Shown: positions 35,071-44,984, numbered from the stretch's first letter. The stretch is 64,000 nucleotides of DNA from Allomuricauda sp. F6463D (GCF_023015965.1 NZ_JALKAN010000005.1:5165-69164); one strand, 5' to 3'. The notes: generated by a model not told the origin, from the sequence alone. Numbers and translations are program-made.

Positions 35071-35298
35071 ATGATCCGTATTCAATCAATCAAAATTTGT
35101 TTAAAGGATGGTGGATTGCAAAAAGGTATTATCTATTTGACAACATTCCGGCAGGTTGGTCATGTACCCAAGATATTAGTGTGTAAACAACTTCATGATT
35201 ATCACATTGAGCACAACCATTATCGCAATTTCCGTATTAGCGTGAACAAAAAAAAGCAAGTAAGAGCAATGATTGCATCTCGAGGCAACTTGAATTAA
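35071..35298 (+). CDS. Small hypothetical protein, doubtful
   Basis: Frame of 75 codons (MIRIQSIKICLKDGG...) with a basic composition and no recognised domain. It lies in an otherwise empty 375 nt gap between the ATPase gene and the terB-like gene. It has no good promoter and could be a chance frame or a gene fragment. Confidence 0.25.
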   Translation: MIRIQSIKICLKDGGLQKGIIYLTTFRQVGHVPKILVCKQLHDYHIEHNHYRNFRISVNKKKQVRAMIASRGNLN

Positions 35299-35299
35299 C

Positions 35300-35343
35300 T
35301 TGATCAATATCATAAAAACTACGTAACAATAGCTTTATTTTTA
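35300..35343 (+). promoter_or_regulatory. FNR-like box and promoter for the terB-like/deoC pair
   Basis: TTGATCAATATCAT (35300-35313) matches TTGAT-N4-ATCAA with one mismatch at the end. Its centre is 36.5 nt before the last base of TATTTTTA (35336-35343), a -7 element with one mismatch. The geometry is the same as at the nos and ftsH promoters. Confidence 0.55.
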
Positions 35344-35367
35344 ATTATTGACTAAAACTATGATGTT

Positions 35368-35772
35368 ATGCTAAATTCTGAGAAAACAGGAAATGAATTC
35401 TACCAAAACCTTGGAAAATTATTCTATGCTGTGGCCATGGCAGATAATAATGTTAGACCAAAAGAAGTGAAACGATTGCGAAAATATGTGCGGCAATTTT
35501 GGTTGGATGTTGACGACTTTGAAGATGAATTTCATACGGATTCCGCCTATCAGATCGAAATTGTATTTGATTGGTTGGATGGAGAGGAAAAAAATGGTGA
35601 CGAATACTTCAATGAGTTCAAGGATTTTTATAAAGAACATCCTGAGAAATTTTCGAATCAACTCAAAAAATTGATTATTGAGACTGCCGATTCAATTGCC
35701 AATTCGTTCGCGGGAAAAAATAGATCGGAGATGTTAACTATCTTTAAACTTAAGCAACTTTTTAACCATTAA
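35368..35772 (+). CDS. TerB-like protein
   Basis: All-helical soluble protein of 134 residues. The segment LGKLFYAVAMADNNVRPKEVKRLRKYVRQFW resembles the first metal-binding motif of TerB-like domains (A-x-A-D-x-x-x-x-x-E). No signal or membrane segment is seen. TerB-like domains are linked to stress responses and tellurite resistance, but this is a weak functional guide. The gene ends 1 nt before deoC. Confidence 0.65.
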   Translation: MLNSEKTGNEFYQNLGKLFYAVAMADNNVRPKEVKRLRKYVRQFWLDVDDFEDEFHTDSAYQIEIVFDWLDGEEKNGDEYFNEFKDFYKEHPEKFSNQLKKLIIETADSIANSFAGKNRSEMLTIFKLKQLFNH

Positions 35773-35773
35773 T

Positions 35774-36412
35774 ATGGCATTGGAAAATTTTATTGACCAT
35801 ACCAACCTAAAACCTACCGCCACTATTGCGGATATAAAAAAATTATGCGAAGAAGCTAAAAGCTACGGTTTTTATGCAGTTTGTGTAAACGGTTGCCAAG
35901 TGCCGATCGCTAAGGAGGCATTAAAAAACACCTCTGTAAAAGTGGCTGCCGTAATTGGCTTTCCACTGGGAGCTATGTCCACTAAAGCTAAAGTATTTGA
36001 AGCGATGGACTGTATTGAAAATGGTGCTGATGAAATTGATATGGTAATCAATATAGGATGGTTAAAATCAGAATTGTACGATACCGTTCGCGAGGAGATT
36101 ACAGCTATAAAAAAGGCCATTGGGGATAAAATACTCAAGGTAATCATTGAAACCTGTTACCTCACCGAAGAAGAAAAAGCAAAAGCATGTATTTTGGCAA
36201 TTGAAGGCCAAGCAGATTTTGTAAAGACCTCAACTGGGTTTGGAACTGGAGGAGCTACTTTTGAAGATGTAAAGCTCATGAAACGAATTGTGGGGGAGAA
36301 TTCAAAAATAAAAGCCTCCGGGGGAATCAAAGACAAAGAGACCGCCCTAAAATACCTTGAGCTAGGCGTAACAAGGATAGGCACATCTTCCGGTCCTAAT
36401 ATAACAATTTAA
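35774..36412 (+). CDS. deoC: Deoxyribose-phosphate aldolase
   Basis: Class I aldolase of 212 residues that splits deoxyribose 5-phosphate into acetaldehyde and glyceraldehyde 3-phosphate. Motifs are FIDHTNLKPTAT, VAAVIGFPLGAMSTKAKVFE, ADEIDMVINIGWL and the Schiff-base lysine region ADFVKTSTGFGTGGAT (Lys near 154), then KASGGIKD and RIGTSSG at the phosphate site. It is coupled to the terB-like gene; there is no other nucleoside catabolism gene nearby. Confidence 0.95.
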   Translation: MALENFIDHTNLKPTATIADIKKLCEEAKSYGFYAVCVNGCQVPIAKEALKNTSVKVAAVIGFPLGAMSTKAKVFEAMDCIENGADEIDMVINIGWLKSELYDTVREEITAIKKAIGDKILKVIIETCYLTEEEKAKACILAIEGQADFVKTSTGFGTGGATFEDVKLMKRIVGENSKIKASGGIKDKETALKYLELGVTRIGTSSGPNITI

Positions 36413-36733
36413 CTAAATCCATAAGAACATCTATAGAGTCAAAAATGGAAGAAACTGCTTAAACGGTACTGATGTGGAAAGGTTCTTAATAACGAAATGT
36501 ACCTCAAAATATTTTTTGAACACTTTCCAGCCACAACCGGACATAAAGTTTTAGTTATACCTGTATTTGAGAAAAAAATCACGCTCCCCTTTTCATCGCT
36601 GTAGACATAAAAACAGCAGTGTTTACTATGACCTAAATCATTTCAATTAACTGTATTGCACCCTAGTTTTGAAATAGTGAATTGTTATCATATTTACCTG
36701 TGAAAACTATTCATCTCCAAAAATGAAAATGCA
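36413..36733 (+). promoter_or_regulatory. ftsH upstream region with FNR-like box
   Basis: Apart from the regulatory elements nothing was recognised in this 321 nt gap. TATGACCTAAATCATT (36627-36642) is a TGAC-N4-ATCA palindrome whose centre lies 36.5 nt before the end of TAGTTTTG (36664-36671), a good -7 element. No TTG -33 element is present. The layout is the same as at the nos promoter. Confidence 0.55.
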
Positions 36734-38719
36734 ATGTCTACCAGTCAAAAAGATAATAGCAGTAATACCGATGAGAAAAAATCATCCACTCCAAAACCAC
36801 CGTTTGGAGGAAAAAATATTGGGTGGGTGTATTGGGTTGTAATCCTATTGTTCCTGCTTCCATTTTTCACCAACAATCTAGGAGGTCCACAAGAAATTAG
36901 TTGGTCAAAACTAGAGAATACCCTTTTGGCAAAAAATGCCGTTGACAAGATTGTTGTAATCAACAAAGAGGTTGCCCAGATTTATATTAATGAGGAAGCT
37001 TTGACCGATATAGATATAAATAATGAACCTAACGGAATTATATCATCAAATAAAAATCCTAGATATTATATAACCATTGGTTCTGTAGAAAGTTTTGAAA
37101 ACAAACTACAGCAAGCACAAGAGCAAGCGGGAATTTCAGAAAAAATAGATGTTAGGTATGAAAACAAAACGAGTTGGACCACTATTTTGTCATGGTTGCT
37201 ACCTTTACTTTTCTTCGTTTTTATTTGGATGTTCCTACTCAGGAGCATGGGTGGTGGCAAAGGTGGAAACCCAATGTTCAATTTTGGAAAATCAACGGCC
37301 AAGCTCACCGACAAGGGAACCAAAAGTAAAATAACCTTTAAGGACATTGCGGGTTTAAAAGAAGCCAAATCGGAGGTTGTGGAGGTTGTGGACTTTCTTA
37401 AAAATCCAAAAGATTATACCAGATTGGGTGCGAAAATACCCAAAGGGGTACTTTTAGTGGGACCCCCGGGTACTGGGAAAACCCTGATGGCAAAAGCTGT
37501 TGCTGGTGAAGCGCAAGTACCTTTTTATTCCATGTCCGGTTCCGAATTTGTGGAAATGTTCGTTGGTGTTGGTGCATCACGTGTTCGGGACCTTTTTAAA
37601 AAGGCAAAAGCTAAAGCACCAAGCATCATTTTTATTGATGAGATTGATGCTGTTGGGCGTTCCCGTGGTAAGGTCAATGCATTTCAGGCCAATGATGAAC
37701 GCGAAAGCACTTTGAACCAATTGCTCACGGAACTGGATGGGTTTGGAGATAATACCGGGGTAATCGTTCTTGCTGCCACCAACCGGCCAGACGTGTTGGA
37801 CAAAGCATTATTACGCCCAGGAAGGTTCGACCGTCATATTTACTTGGAACTTCCAAACCAATCAGAACGTATCGAAATTTTTCAGGTTCATCTTCGTCCA
37901 TTAAAACTTTCAAAAAATATAAATATTGAAATTTTAGCAAAGCTGAGCCCTGGTTTTTCGGGTGCAGATATCGCCAATATTTGTAATGAAGCCGCACTAA
38001 TTGCCGCTAGGAAGAAAAAAGATGAGGTGGAACAAGAGGATTTTATGGCCGCCAGGGACAGGATCATTGTTGGCATGGAGCGTAAAAGCAAGATCATTTC
38101 ACCAAAAGAAAAAGAAATTGTGGCGTACCATGAAGCTGGACATGCCGTAGTAAGTTGGTATTTAAAACATGTGGATTCTTTGGTAAAGGTTTCCATAATT
38201 CCACGGGGCAAGTCCTTGGGAGCAGCATGGTATTTACCTAAAGAGCGACAAATAGTTACCAAATCACAATTCATAGACCAGATTTGCGCATCGCTTGGTG
38301 GCCGAGCAGCTGAGGAGGTTGTATTCGATGAAATATCATCGGGCGCCTTGGATGATCTAGAAAAAGTAACCAAACAAGCCTATACCATGGTCTCCTATTA
38401 TGGTTTGGATGAAGAAATTGGGCCTATCAGCTATTACGATTCTTCAGGAAACAACGATAGATTAGTAGGTAAACCATATAGCGAAGAAATGGCCAAACAA
38501 ATCGACCATGAAGTACGTGACTTAATCATATCGTCCTATGAACGAACCAAAAAATTATTGGTGCAACATAGAGGTGAATTGGAAAAATTGGCACAATTAC
38601 TCTTAAAACAAGAGGTGGCGGACAAAGATGACCTCGAAGAAATCTTAGGTAAAAGAGGTGAAAATTTATTAAAAGACGGAAAAGAAAGACTTATCAATCC
38701 TAGTTCATTTACCAGCTAA
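36734..38719 (+). CDS. ftsH: ATP-dependent zinc metalloprotease FtsH
   Basis: Membrane AAA protease of 661 residues that degrades misfolded membrane proteins and regulators. There are two helices (about 28-46 and 153-172) around a periplasmic domain. The AAA core has Walker [11 protein letters not shown] (about 242-251), Walker [14 protein letters not shown] and the second region of homology ([20 protein letters not shown]). The zinc site is HEAGH (466-470). Its isolation from other core genes and its FNR-like promoter suggest it may be a second, stress-related copy, but only the whole genome could show that. Confidence 0.96.
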   Translation: MSTSQKDNSSNTDEKKSSTPKPPFGGKNIGWVYWVVILLFLLPFFTNNLGGPQEISWSKLENTLLAKNAVDKIVVINKEVAQIYINEEALTDIDINNEPNGIISSNKNPRYYITIGSVESFENKLQQAQEQAGISEKIDVRYENKTSWTTILSWLLPLLFFVFIWMFLLRSMGGGKGGNPMFNFGKSTAKLTDKGTKSKITFKDIAGLKEAKSEVVEVVDFLKNPKDYTRLGAKIPKGVLLVGPPGTGKTLMAKAVAGEAQVPFYSMSGSEFVEMFVGVGASRVRDLFKKAKAKAPSIIFIDEIDAVGRSRGKVNAFQANDERESTLNQLLTELDGFGDNTGVIVLAATNRPDVLDKALLRPGRFDRHIYLELPNQSERIEIFQVHLRPLKLSKNINIEILAKLSPGFSGADIANICNEAALIAARKKKDEVEQEDFMAARDRIIVGMERKSKIISPKEKEIVAYHEAGHAVVSWYLKHVDSLVKVSIIPRGKSLGAAWYLPKERQIVTKSQFIDQICASLGGRAAEEVVFDEISSGALDDLEKVTKQAYTMVSYYGLDEEIGPISYYDSSGNNDRLVGKPYSEEMAKQIDHEVRDLIISSYERTKKLLVQHRGELEKLAQLLLKQEVADKDDLEEILGKRGENLLKDGKERLINPSSFTS

Positions 38720-38861
38720 GTCAAATTAAATTATAATAAAACCAAGAGTAAGCACTGTTGATAGTCAAATAACATGATCAATCATAAAATAAAGTGATAC
38801 TATCGACAATATGTATGTGAAGATAGTATTAAGTCATAAAAATAGATTACTATTTTTTGCA

Positions 38862-40103
38862 TTAGTCAGTTAGGGAAGCAGGCAACTCAAATACCTCTAA
38901 AGAAAAATAGGGCATAGCTGCAAGCAGATGATCAAAAATATCGGCCATAACATATTCGTAATTTTCCCAACGCTTATCCGAACTGAACGCATAAATTTCC
39001 AAAGGTATACCTTGTGGTGTCGGTTGTAATTGCCTCACCATTAAGGTCATATTTTTGTTGATTGCTGAATGACTTTCCAAATAGTTTTTTACATATTTTC
39101 GGAACAATCCGAAATTGGTCATGTTTCTTCCATTCACCAATAGCTCCTTATTGATATTGTTTGATTCGTTGTAAGAGTTTATTTGCTCGTCCCTATTAGT
39201 GATATATGATTCCACCAGTTGAATTTTTTTCAATGTTTCCAGATCTTCGACCGTTAAAAACCGAATACTTTTTTGCCTTATGATCAAAGACCTTTTAATC
39301 CTTCTGCCCCCCGATACCTGCATACCCCGCCAGTTTATAAACGAATCGGAAATTAAAGCATAGGTGGGTATGGTTGTAATGGTCATATCAAAATTCTGAA
39401 CTTTCACAGTAGCCAAGCTTATCTCAATAACATCGCCATCCGCACCATATTTTTCGAAAGTAATCCAATCCCCGATACGGACCATATCATTTATTGTGAC
39501 TTGGATACTGGCTACAAAACCAAGAATTGAATCCTTAAATATGAGAAGGATAACGGCGGAAGCAGCACCTAGTGCCGTAAAAAATTTCCAAACGGTAGTA
39601 TCTGTAATGACGGCGAAAATGGTTAATATACCCACCGCCCAAGCAAAAATCATAAATACTTGGAAATAACTATCTATAGGCTTGTCTTTGAACCTAGTAC
39701 GTGTCTTAAGGTATCCATTGATACTACTAAATAACTTACGAAAAATCATCAGAATCAATAGAACGAACAAAATTTTGATGATCTTCATTGCAATACCCTC
39801 CGCATAATCAAAATCTGCAAAGGCCACTGGGACAAACTCGAGCAAGATGGTCAACGGAACCACATGGGCCACATAACGAGGCACTTGATTGGCCACCAAA
39901 AAATTATCAAAATTATTTTTGGACTTTCGAGCCAATCTTACGGACAATGCCCGAAGTACTTTCCAAAGGAGAAGGTCCAATATAAATACAATGATAAGCA
40001 CACCTATCAGTAGAAGAAACAAATTGAGATAGGAGGCCAATTCCTCACCCATTCCAGTTTTTAAAAGGTAATTGTACAGTAAACGACCGTAATCTTTATC
40101 CAT
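38862..40103 (-). CDS. Mechanosensitive ion channel family protein (MscS-like)
   Basis: Inner-membrane protein of 413 residues with about five N-terminal helices and an MscS domain. The pore-lining helix appears as WKFFTALGAASAVILLIFKDSILGF. The beta domain follows (GDWITFEKYGADGDVIEISLATVKVQNFDMTITTIPTYALIS). The long C-terminal part resembles the YbdG subtype. It protects against osmotic downshock. The start at 40103 (MDKDYGRLL) was preferred over an upstream ATG whose extension has no helix. Confidence 0.9.
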   Translation of the reverse strand: MDKDYGRLLYNYLLKTGMGEELASYLNLFLLLIGVLIIVFILDLLLWKVLRALSVRLARKSKNNFDNFLVANQVPRYVAHVVPLTILLEFVPVAFADFDYAEGIAMKIIKILFVLLILMIFRKLFSSINGYLKTRTRFKDKPIDSYFQVFMIFAWAVGILTIFAVITDTTVWKFFTALGAASAVILLIFKDSILGFVASIQVTINDMVRIGDWITFEKYGADGDVIEISLATVKVQNFDMTITTIPTYALISDSFINWRGMQVSGGRRIKRSLIIRQKSIRFLTVEDLETLKKIQLVESYITNRDEQINSYNESNNINKELLVNGRNMTNFGLFRKYVKNYLESHSAINKNMTLMVRQLQPTPQGIPLEIYAFSSDKRWENYEYVMADIFDHLLAAMPYFSLEVFELPASLTD

Positions 40104-40364
40104 AGTTTGAAATTCAGGTAAATCCGTTACAAAACTACGGGATTTGATGCAGCTTTTAAAAGTCAATGAATCTGTCTTTTTATTGAAAATTCCATTAAAC
40201 CGATCACTCGTCCCGAAGGATCTATTTGATATGTGTTCTTTAACTGGACTTACTACATTTGACTGGACTATGAAATAGGAGCATATTGACTGTTTGAATT
40301 AACTTTGAAACATACCTTCTTAAAGGAAATAAACACCAAGTAGCCCATTTTTGGAAAGTCCAAA

Positions 40365-42134
40365 TTAATTGTTTTTTAAGAGCTTCAAAATCGTGTTAAA
40401 TATATCTGTATTTTCATAAACGCCATTGAAGTTTTCTGCCTGCGGCCCATATGCAAATAGTGGCACCATGATCCCAGTGTGGTCAACGGATAAAAAGTCG
40501 CCTTGCACAGTACCTTCTTCCAAATTTCCACCAACAATTCCAAAACCTGAGGTTTCGTGATCAGCAGTAATTATGACCAAGGTGTTTTTATGGGCATCAG
40601 CGAATTTCAAAACTTCTGCTATGGTTTGGTCAAAATCCAACATTTCTTGTACAATTGTACTCGTACTGTTGGAGTGTCCCCCGTTATCGATTTGTGCACC
40701 TTCCACCATAAGAAAAAATGGATTGGTTTTTGAATCTAAAACATTTAGGGCCCTTGCCACACTTTCTGGAAGTGCATTCCCCCTACCGTTGGCAACGGCA
40801 GGTGCTTTTCCTTCACCTAAATAGACTGCCGTCGGGGAGGTAAAATCTTCAAAAGATTCTAGTGTCTGGGTTTTAAACACCCCTTCTATTGCACTCTTAT
40901 CATTTTCTCCTCCTGCGATGAAAAAATCAAGCTTGCTTTTTTTCAGGTCATTGATCAATCCCGATGTATCATCTCGTTCTACTCTATGGGCATAAAACGA
41001 AGATGGAGTGGCACCATAAATTGCATCTGTAGAAACAATGGCCGTATTAAATCCTTTTTCACTAACCACTTCGATTAAATTCTTCAAAGGTTTTCCATCT
41101 GGCCCTACACCTATGGCTCTGTTATCTGCCTTATGCCCTGTGGCCATTGCTGTTGCCCCAGCTGCTGAATCTGTGATCAAATCATCATAAGAGGCTGTTT
41201 TTACCAATCCGATATTTTTTAATCCGGTTACGGTAAGCTTACCCCTATTGGCAATCATGGCCGAAGTAATTTGTGCCAACCCATTGCCGTCACCAATCAT
41301 TAAAACAATGTTCTTCGGTTTGGCGCTTTCATCATAGTCGTATTTTGGGTGGTACACTTCAACAGGTGTATCTAGAACAAATGTGTTCTTCTTCAAATCA
41401 TACAAATATATTTTTGCCTCCACTGGCTTATCGGTGTTAATGTAATCTACACCTAATTTGGCCAAACGGGACCAGGCAGTTTTAGTATCAGGAGTGGCCC
41501 AGAACCTAAAAGGTTTATGTACTGATCTTGCCTTTTCTATCGCATATTTTACTTTTTCAAGATCAGGAGCGATCATTCTTCCGTAACCATTCCACTTCGA
41601 GAAATTTTTATAACTCACACTCACCAAAGCAACCTTTTCCAAATTGATATGCTCCAATTCCTCTAAATTTTGATGGTCGAACCAAATGAATTCAGGATAG
41701 TTTTTATACTCATCAGGTTTTGGTCGATTGCCCGAAACCACAAATTTGACTTTCCCTCCATTGATGAGGCTTGGATATTCTTTTAATTCTTCTTCCAGTT
41801 TTTCCAATGTGGCATAAGCTTCGGACTTAAGGTCTATAAGCAATTGAAGTTCCTTTAGTTTGCCTGACATCTCTAGACCTTTAAGCTTGTCCAAGTATAA
41901 TTTGCTCAAGGTGTGCCCCTCAACGATTTCCTCTTCTGCATGGGTAACGTACAAGGAATCATTTTTTAAGAACACATCCGCTTCTATGGATGAGGCCCCG
42001 TTACTGTATGCAAACCAAAAGGGTAGTTCTTGTGCATAATCGTTGTGGGAATGGACGTCATAACTTTTCTGACAATAAAGGAACGTACTTGACCCCATAC
42101 ACAACCCTATAAAAAATTTAAGAACCACTCTCAT
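40365..42134 (-). CDS. GDPD-like and alkaline phosphatase two-domain secreted protein
   Basis: Exported protein of 589 residues (signal FFIGLCMGSSTFLYCQ). Residues about 24-245 resemble a glycerophosphodiester phosphodiesterase/PLC-like barrel: VHSHNDYAQ, ASSIEADVFL, LYVTHAEEE and a final INTDKP. Residues about 275-589 are an alkaline phosphatase: MIGDGNGLAQ, the phosphoserine site TDSAAGATAMATGHK, GGENDKS, EGAQIDNGGHSN, ITADHETSGF and DHTG. The pair would release phosphate from phosphodiesters in two steps on one chain. Activity of the first domain is not certain. Confidence 0.88.
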   Translation of the reverse strand: MRVVLKFFIGLCMGSSTFLYCQKSYDVHSHNDYAQELPFWFAYSNGASSIEADVFLKNDSLYVTHAEEEIVEGHTLSKLYLDKLKGLEMSGKLKELQLLIDLKSEAYATLEKLEEELKEYPSLINGGKVKFVVSGNRPKPDEYKNYPEFIWFDHQNLEELEHINLEKVALVSVSYKNFSKWNGYGRMIAPDLEKVKYAIEKARSVHKPFRFWATPDTKTAWSRLAKLGVDYINTDKPVEAKIYLYDLKKNTFVLDTPVEVYHPKYDYDESAKPKNIVLMIGDGNGLAQITSAMIANRGKLTVTGLKNIGLVKTASYDDLITDSAAGATAMATGHKADNRAIGVGPDGKPLKNLIEVVSEKGFNTAIVSTDAIYGATPSSFYAHRVERDDTSGLINDLKKSKLDFFIAGGENDKSAIEGVFKTQTLESFEDFTSPTAVYLGEGKAPAVANGRGNALPESVARALNVLDSKTNPFFLMVEGAQIDNGGHSNSTSTIVQEMLDFDQTIAEVLKFADAHKNTLVIITADHETSGFGIVGGNLEEGTVQGDFLSVDHTGIMVPLFAYGPQAENFNGVYENTDIFNTILKLLKNN

Positions 42135-42334
42135 TGTTTGTTGGATAGCTATTTAAAATAGTGTTATGAACTTCCGATAATCAGATACATTGCAAATAGC
42201 AACAAAAATTCTCAACACACCAATGAAGAGCTATTATGTTTATGTAAATTTTGAGCAAAGTCTTTTCCGTGAAGCCCTGTAGAAACAACAATGATAAAAA
42301 GCCATTAAAGTCCTTTCATTTTGGTCAAAAAAAT

Positions 42335-42342
42335 TATATTTG
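42335..42342 (+). promoter_or_regulatory. tRNA-Leu promoter -7 element
   Basis: TATATTTG followed by GCAC, as at tRNA-Lys. No well-spaced -33 TTG is present. Confidence 0.5.
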
Positions 42343-42361
42343 CACACTTAAAATTCCAAAG

Positions 42362-42445
42362 GCCCACGTGGTGGAATTGGTAGACACGCTACCTTGAGGG
42401 GGTAGTGTTCGAAAGGACGTGCTGGTTCGACTCCAGTCGTGGGCA
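42362..42445 (+). tRNA. tRNA-Leu (anticodon GAG)
   Basis: Class II tRNA of 84 nt. The acceptor stem is GCCCACG/CGTGGGC. The anticodon stem CTACC/GGTAG encloses loop TTGAGGG with GAG at 34-36. A variable arm around TGTTCGAAAGGACG and the T arm CTGG-TTCGACT-CCAG complete the fold. CCA is not encoded. Confidence 0.95.
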
Positions 42446-42450
42446 CAGAA

Positions 42451-42477
42451 AAAAACCGCAATTATTGCGGTTTTTTT
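42451..42477 (+). terminator. Terminator after tRNA-Leu
   Basis: Stem AAAAACCGCAA/TTGCGGTTTTT around TTA, followed by more T. Confidence 0.85.
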
Positions 42478-42587
42478 GTTTATAAACGCTATCCACAAAA
42501 TACTCAATACCTTTCTTAAAGGACTGAAACCCTTGAACAACGTTCTAAAATTTATGATAAAAAACTAGGATAGCATCTTTTTAATTG

Positions 42588-42616
42588 TAAATTTGTTTAA
42601 CGTTTAAATTAAAAAG
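42588..42616 (+). promoter_or_regulatory. Promoter of the carotenoid operon
   Basis: TAAATTTG -7 element (42588-42595) just before a repeated GTTTAA-CGTTTAAA segment (42595-42608) and the regulator's ATG. The repeated segment is a candidate autoregulatory operator for the MerR protein; this is inference from position. Confidence 0.45.
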
Positions 42617-43516
42617 ATGAACAATGTAAAAACTTCCTTCAGTATTCGGGATATGGAAAATCTGTCTGGAATTAAGGCCCATACCATTCGAATTTGGGAA
42701 AAAAGATACAATTTGTTCAGTCCAGAAAGAACAGATACCAACATCCGCACGTACAATCTCGAAAGCCTTCAAAAACTATTGAACGTTACCCTACTGTATA
42801 AAAACGGATATAAAATTTCCAAAATTGCCAAGCTGGGAGATGAGAAAATACCATCATTGGTAAACGAAATTGTTACATCAAAAAGTGAAAAAAGCGGTGC
42901 TATCAATTCATTTAAATTGGCAATGCTCAATTTTGACCAATCCTTGTTTCTAAATACCTATAATGAATTGATGGTTGAAAAGTCGTTCACCCAAATTTTT
43001 AACGACATTTTCATCCCGTTGCTGAACGAACTTGGAATGTTATGGCAAACTAATACTATTAGTCCTGCGCACGAACATTTTATATCTAATTTAATCAAGC
43101 AAAAAATATATATCCATACGGAGCAAATTCAATTTAATGCTCCCACTAAAAAAGATGAAATTTACGTGCTCTTTTTACCTGAGAACGAGATTCACGAGTT
43201 GGGACTGTTGTACATCAACTATCAATTGGCGCTGCATGGACACAAAACTATTTATTTAGGTCAGACCATGCCTATTGAAAGTCTAGGGGACCTGCTCAAA
43301 TATTACAGTAATATTAGGTTTGTTTCCTACTTTACCGTTTCGCCCACCAAAGCTGATTTAGATGATTATTTTGAAAAATTCGAAGTTTTATTAAAAAGGT
43401 CCACAAGTTGTAAACTTTGGGTTCTTGGACATCAGATTCAAGAAATATCGGAAGATAAACCCGGTGGCCCGATTAAAATATTTAAGACCATTGATCAACT
43501 GATAGAAACACTTTAA
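42617..43516 (+). CDS. MerR-family regulator with B12-binding domain (CarH/LitR-like)
   Basis: Protein of 299 residues. The N-terminal MerR helix-turn-helix has FSIRDMENLSGIKAHTIRIWEKRYNLFSPERT (about 6-38). A four-helix bundle carries the motif W-x9-EH (W143, E153, H154). The Rossmann-like cobalamin domain carries E-x-H-x-x-G (E191, H193, G196). Both motifs are those of CarH, which uses adenosylcobalamin to sense light and controls carotenoid genes. The gene heads crtI-crtB-crtZ with a 7 nt gap, so it probably regulates that operon by light. Confidence 0.9.
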   Translation: MNNVKTSFSIRDMENLSGIKAHTIRIWEKRYNLFSPERTDTNIRTYNLESLQKLLNVTLLYKNGYKISKIAKLGDEKIPSLVNEIVTSKSEKSGAINSFKLAMLNFDQSLFLNTYNELMVEKSFTQIFNDIFIPLLNELGMLWQTNTISPAHEHFISNLIKQKIYIHTEQIQFNAPTKKDEIYVLFLPENEIHELGLLYINYQLALHGHKTIYLGQTMPIESLGDLLKYYSNIRFVSYFTVSPTKADLDDYFEKFEVLLKRSTSCKLWVLGHQIQEISEDKPGGPIKIFKTIDQLIETL

Positions 43517-43523
43517 TGTTAAC

Positions 43524-44984
43524 ATGAAAAAAGTAATTGTCATTGGTTCCGGTTTCTCCTCCCTCTCCGCCTCTTGCTATTTGGCAAAAGCGGGATATGA
43601 GGTGGAAATATTCGAAAAAAATGACACTGTCGGTGGTAGGGCAAGGCAATTTTTAAAGGATGGTTTTACATTTGACATAGGTCCAAGCTGGTATTGGATG
43701 CCGGATATATTTGAAAAGTTTTTTAGGGACTTTAATAAACAGGTTTCCGATTATTACCAGTTGGACAAATTAAACCCTGCATATAAAATTTTCTTCGAAG
43801 ACGATGTTATCACCATTGGGGATTGTATGGAAAATATTTGTGCAGAGTTTGAACGTATTGAGGCCGGGAGCAGCAAACATTTAAAGGAGTTTATAGGCCA
43901 GGCGCAAGAAAACTATGATATCGCCATTAATAAAGTGGTCCTTCGTCCAGGCTTGTCCCCATTGGAATTGGTTACTAAGGAAACCGTTTTAAAGGTTGAC
44001 CAATTTTTCAAGACCATAAGCCAACAAGTGCGTAAACGGTTCAAAAACCAAAAATTGGTGTCCACTTTGGAGTTTCCCGTACTTTTCTTGGGAGCCAAGC
44101 CAAGCAAGACCCCATCCTTTTACAATTTTATGAATTTTGCAGATTTTGGTTTGGGCACATGGCACCCTAAGGGTGGCATGTACGAAATAATCAAGGCGAT
44201 GAAGAGCTTGGCCGAAGAATTGGGTGTAATCATTCATACCAATAGTCCCGCAAGCCACATTTTAGTCTCTGATGGGAACATTTTGGGTATACGCAGCATG
44301 GATAAAAACCACATTGCCGACTATGTGGTAAGTGGCGCGGATTACCATCATTCCGAAACCCTTTTGGATAAAAAGTACAGGCAATATTCGGAATCGTATT
44401 GGGAAAATAAAACCTATGCTCCTTCTTCCCTGCTTTTTTATATTGGTTTTGATAAAAAGTTACAATGTGTAGAACATCATAATTTATTCTTTGACACGGA
44501 TTTTGAAAAGCATGCGGAAGAAATTTATGATAATCCACAATGGCCCAGTAACCCATTGTTCTATGCCAATTTTCCATCTGTAACAGATGCTTCAATGGCA
44601 CCAAGCGGAAAAGAAACAGGATTTTTCCTGGTGCCCATCGCCCCTGGGTTGGAAGATACACCCCAACTCCGGGACCAATATTTTGATATTGTGATGGATA
44701 GATTTGAGCATTTAACCCATCAATCTGTAAAAAAATATGTACTTTTTAGGGAAAGTTTCTGTGTAAACGACTTTGTTGACCAGTACAATTCCTATAAAGG
44801 CAATGCTTATGGTTTGGCAAACACCTTGCGTCAAACTGCTTTTTTAAGACCCAACCTCAAAAGTAGCAAGGTAAAAAACTTATTCTTTACCGGTCAGTTG
44901 ACCGTTCCCGGACCAGGGGTGCCACCATCCTTGATCTCAGGCAAACTGGTGGCGGATTTAATCATTAAAGAAGTAAAAAGATGA
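43524..44984 (+). CDS. crtI: Phytoene desaturase
   Basis: FAD enzyme of 486 residues converting phytoene to lycopene. The N-terminal dinucleotide fold is VIGSGFSSLSASCYLAKAGYEVEIFEKNDTVGGRARQF, followed by FDIGPSWYWMPDIFEKFF. The C-terminal flavin-binding block is NLFFTGQLTVPGPGVPPSLISGKLVADLI. Second gene-pair of the operon; it overlaps crtB by 4 nt. Confidence 0.96.
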   Translation: MKKVIVIGSGFSSLSASCYLAKAGYEVEIFEKNDTVGGRARQFLKDGFTFDIGPSWYWMPDIFEKFFRDFNKQVSDYYQLDKLNPAYKIFFEDDVITIGDCMENICAEFERIEAGSSKHLKEFIGQAQENYDIAINKVVLRPGLSPLELVTKETVLKVDQFFKTISQQVRKRFKNQKLVSTLEFPVLFLGAKPSKTPSFYNFMNFADFGLGTWHPKGGMYEIIKAMKSLAEELGVIIHTNSPASHILVSDGNILGIRSMDKNHIADYVVSGADYHHSETLLDKKYRQYSESYWENKTYAPSSLLFYIGFDKKLQCVEHHNLFFDTDFEKHAEEIYDNPQWPSNPLFYANFPSVTDASMAPSGKETGFFLVPIAPGLEDTPQLRDQYFDIVMDRFEHLTHQSVKKYVLFRESFCVNDFVDQYNSYKGNAYGLANTLRQTAFLRPNLKSSKVKNLFFTGQLTVPGPGVPPSLISGKLVADLIIKEVKR

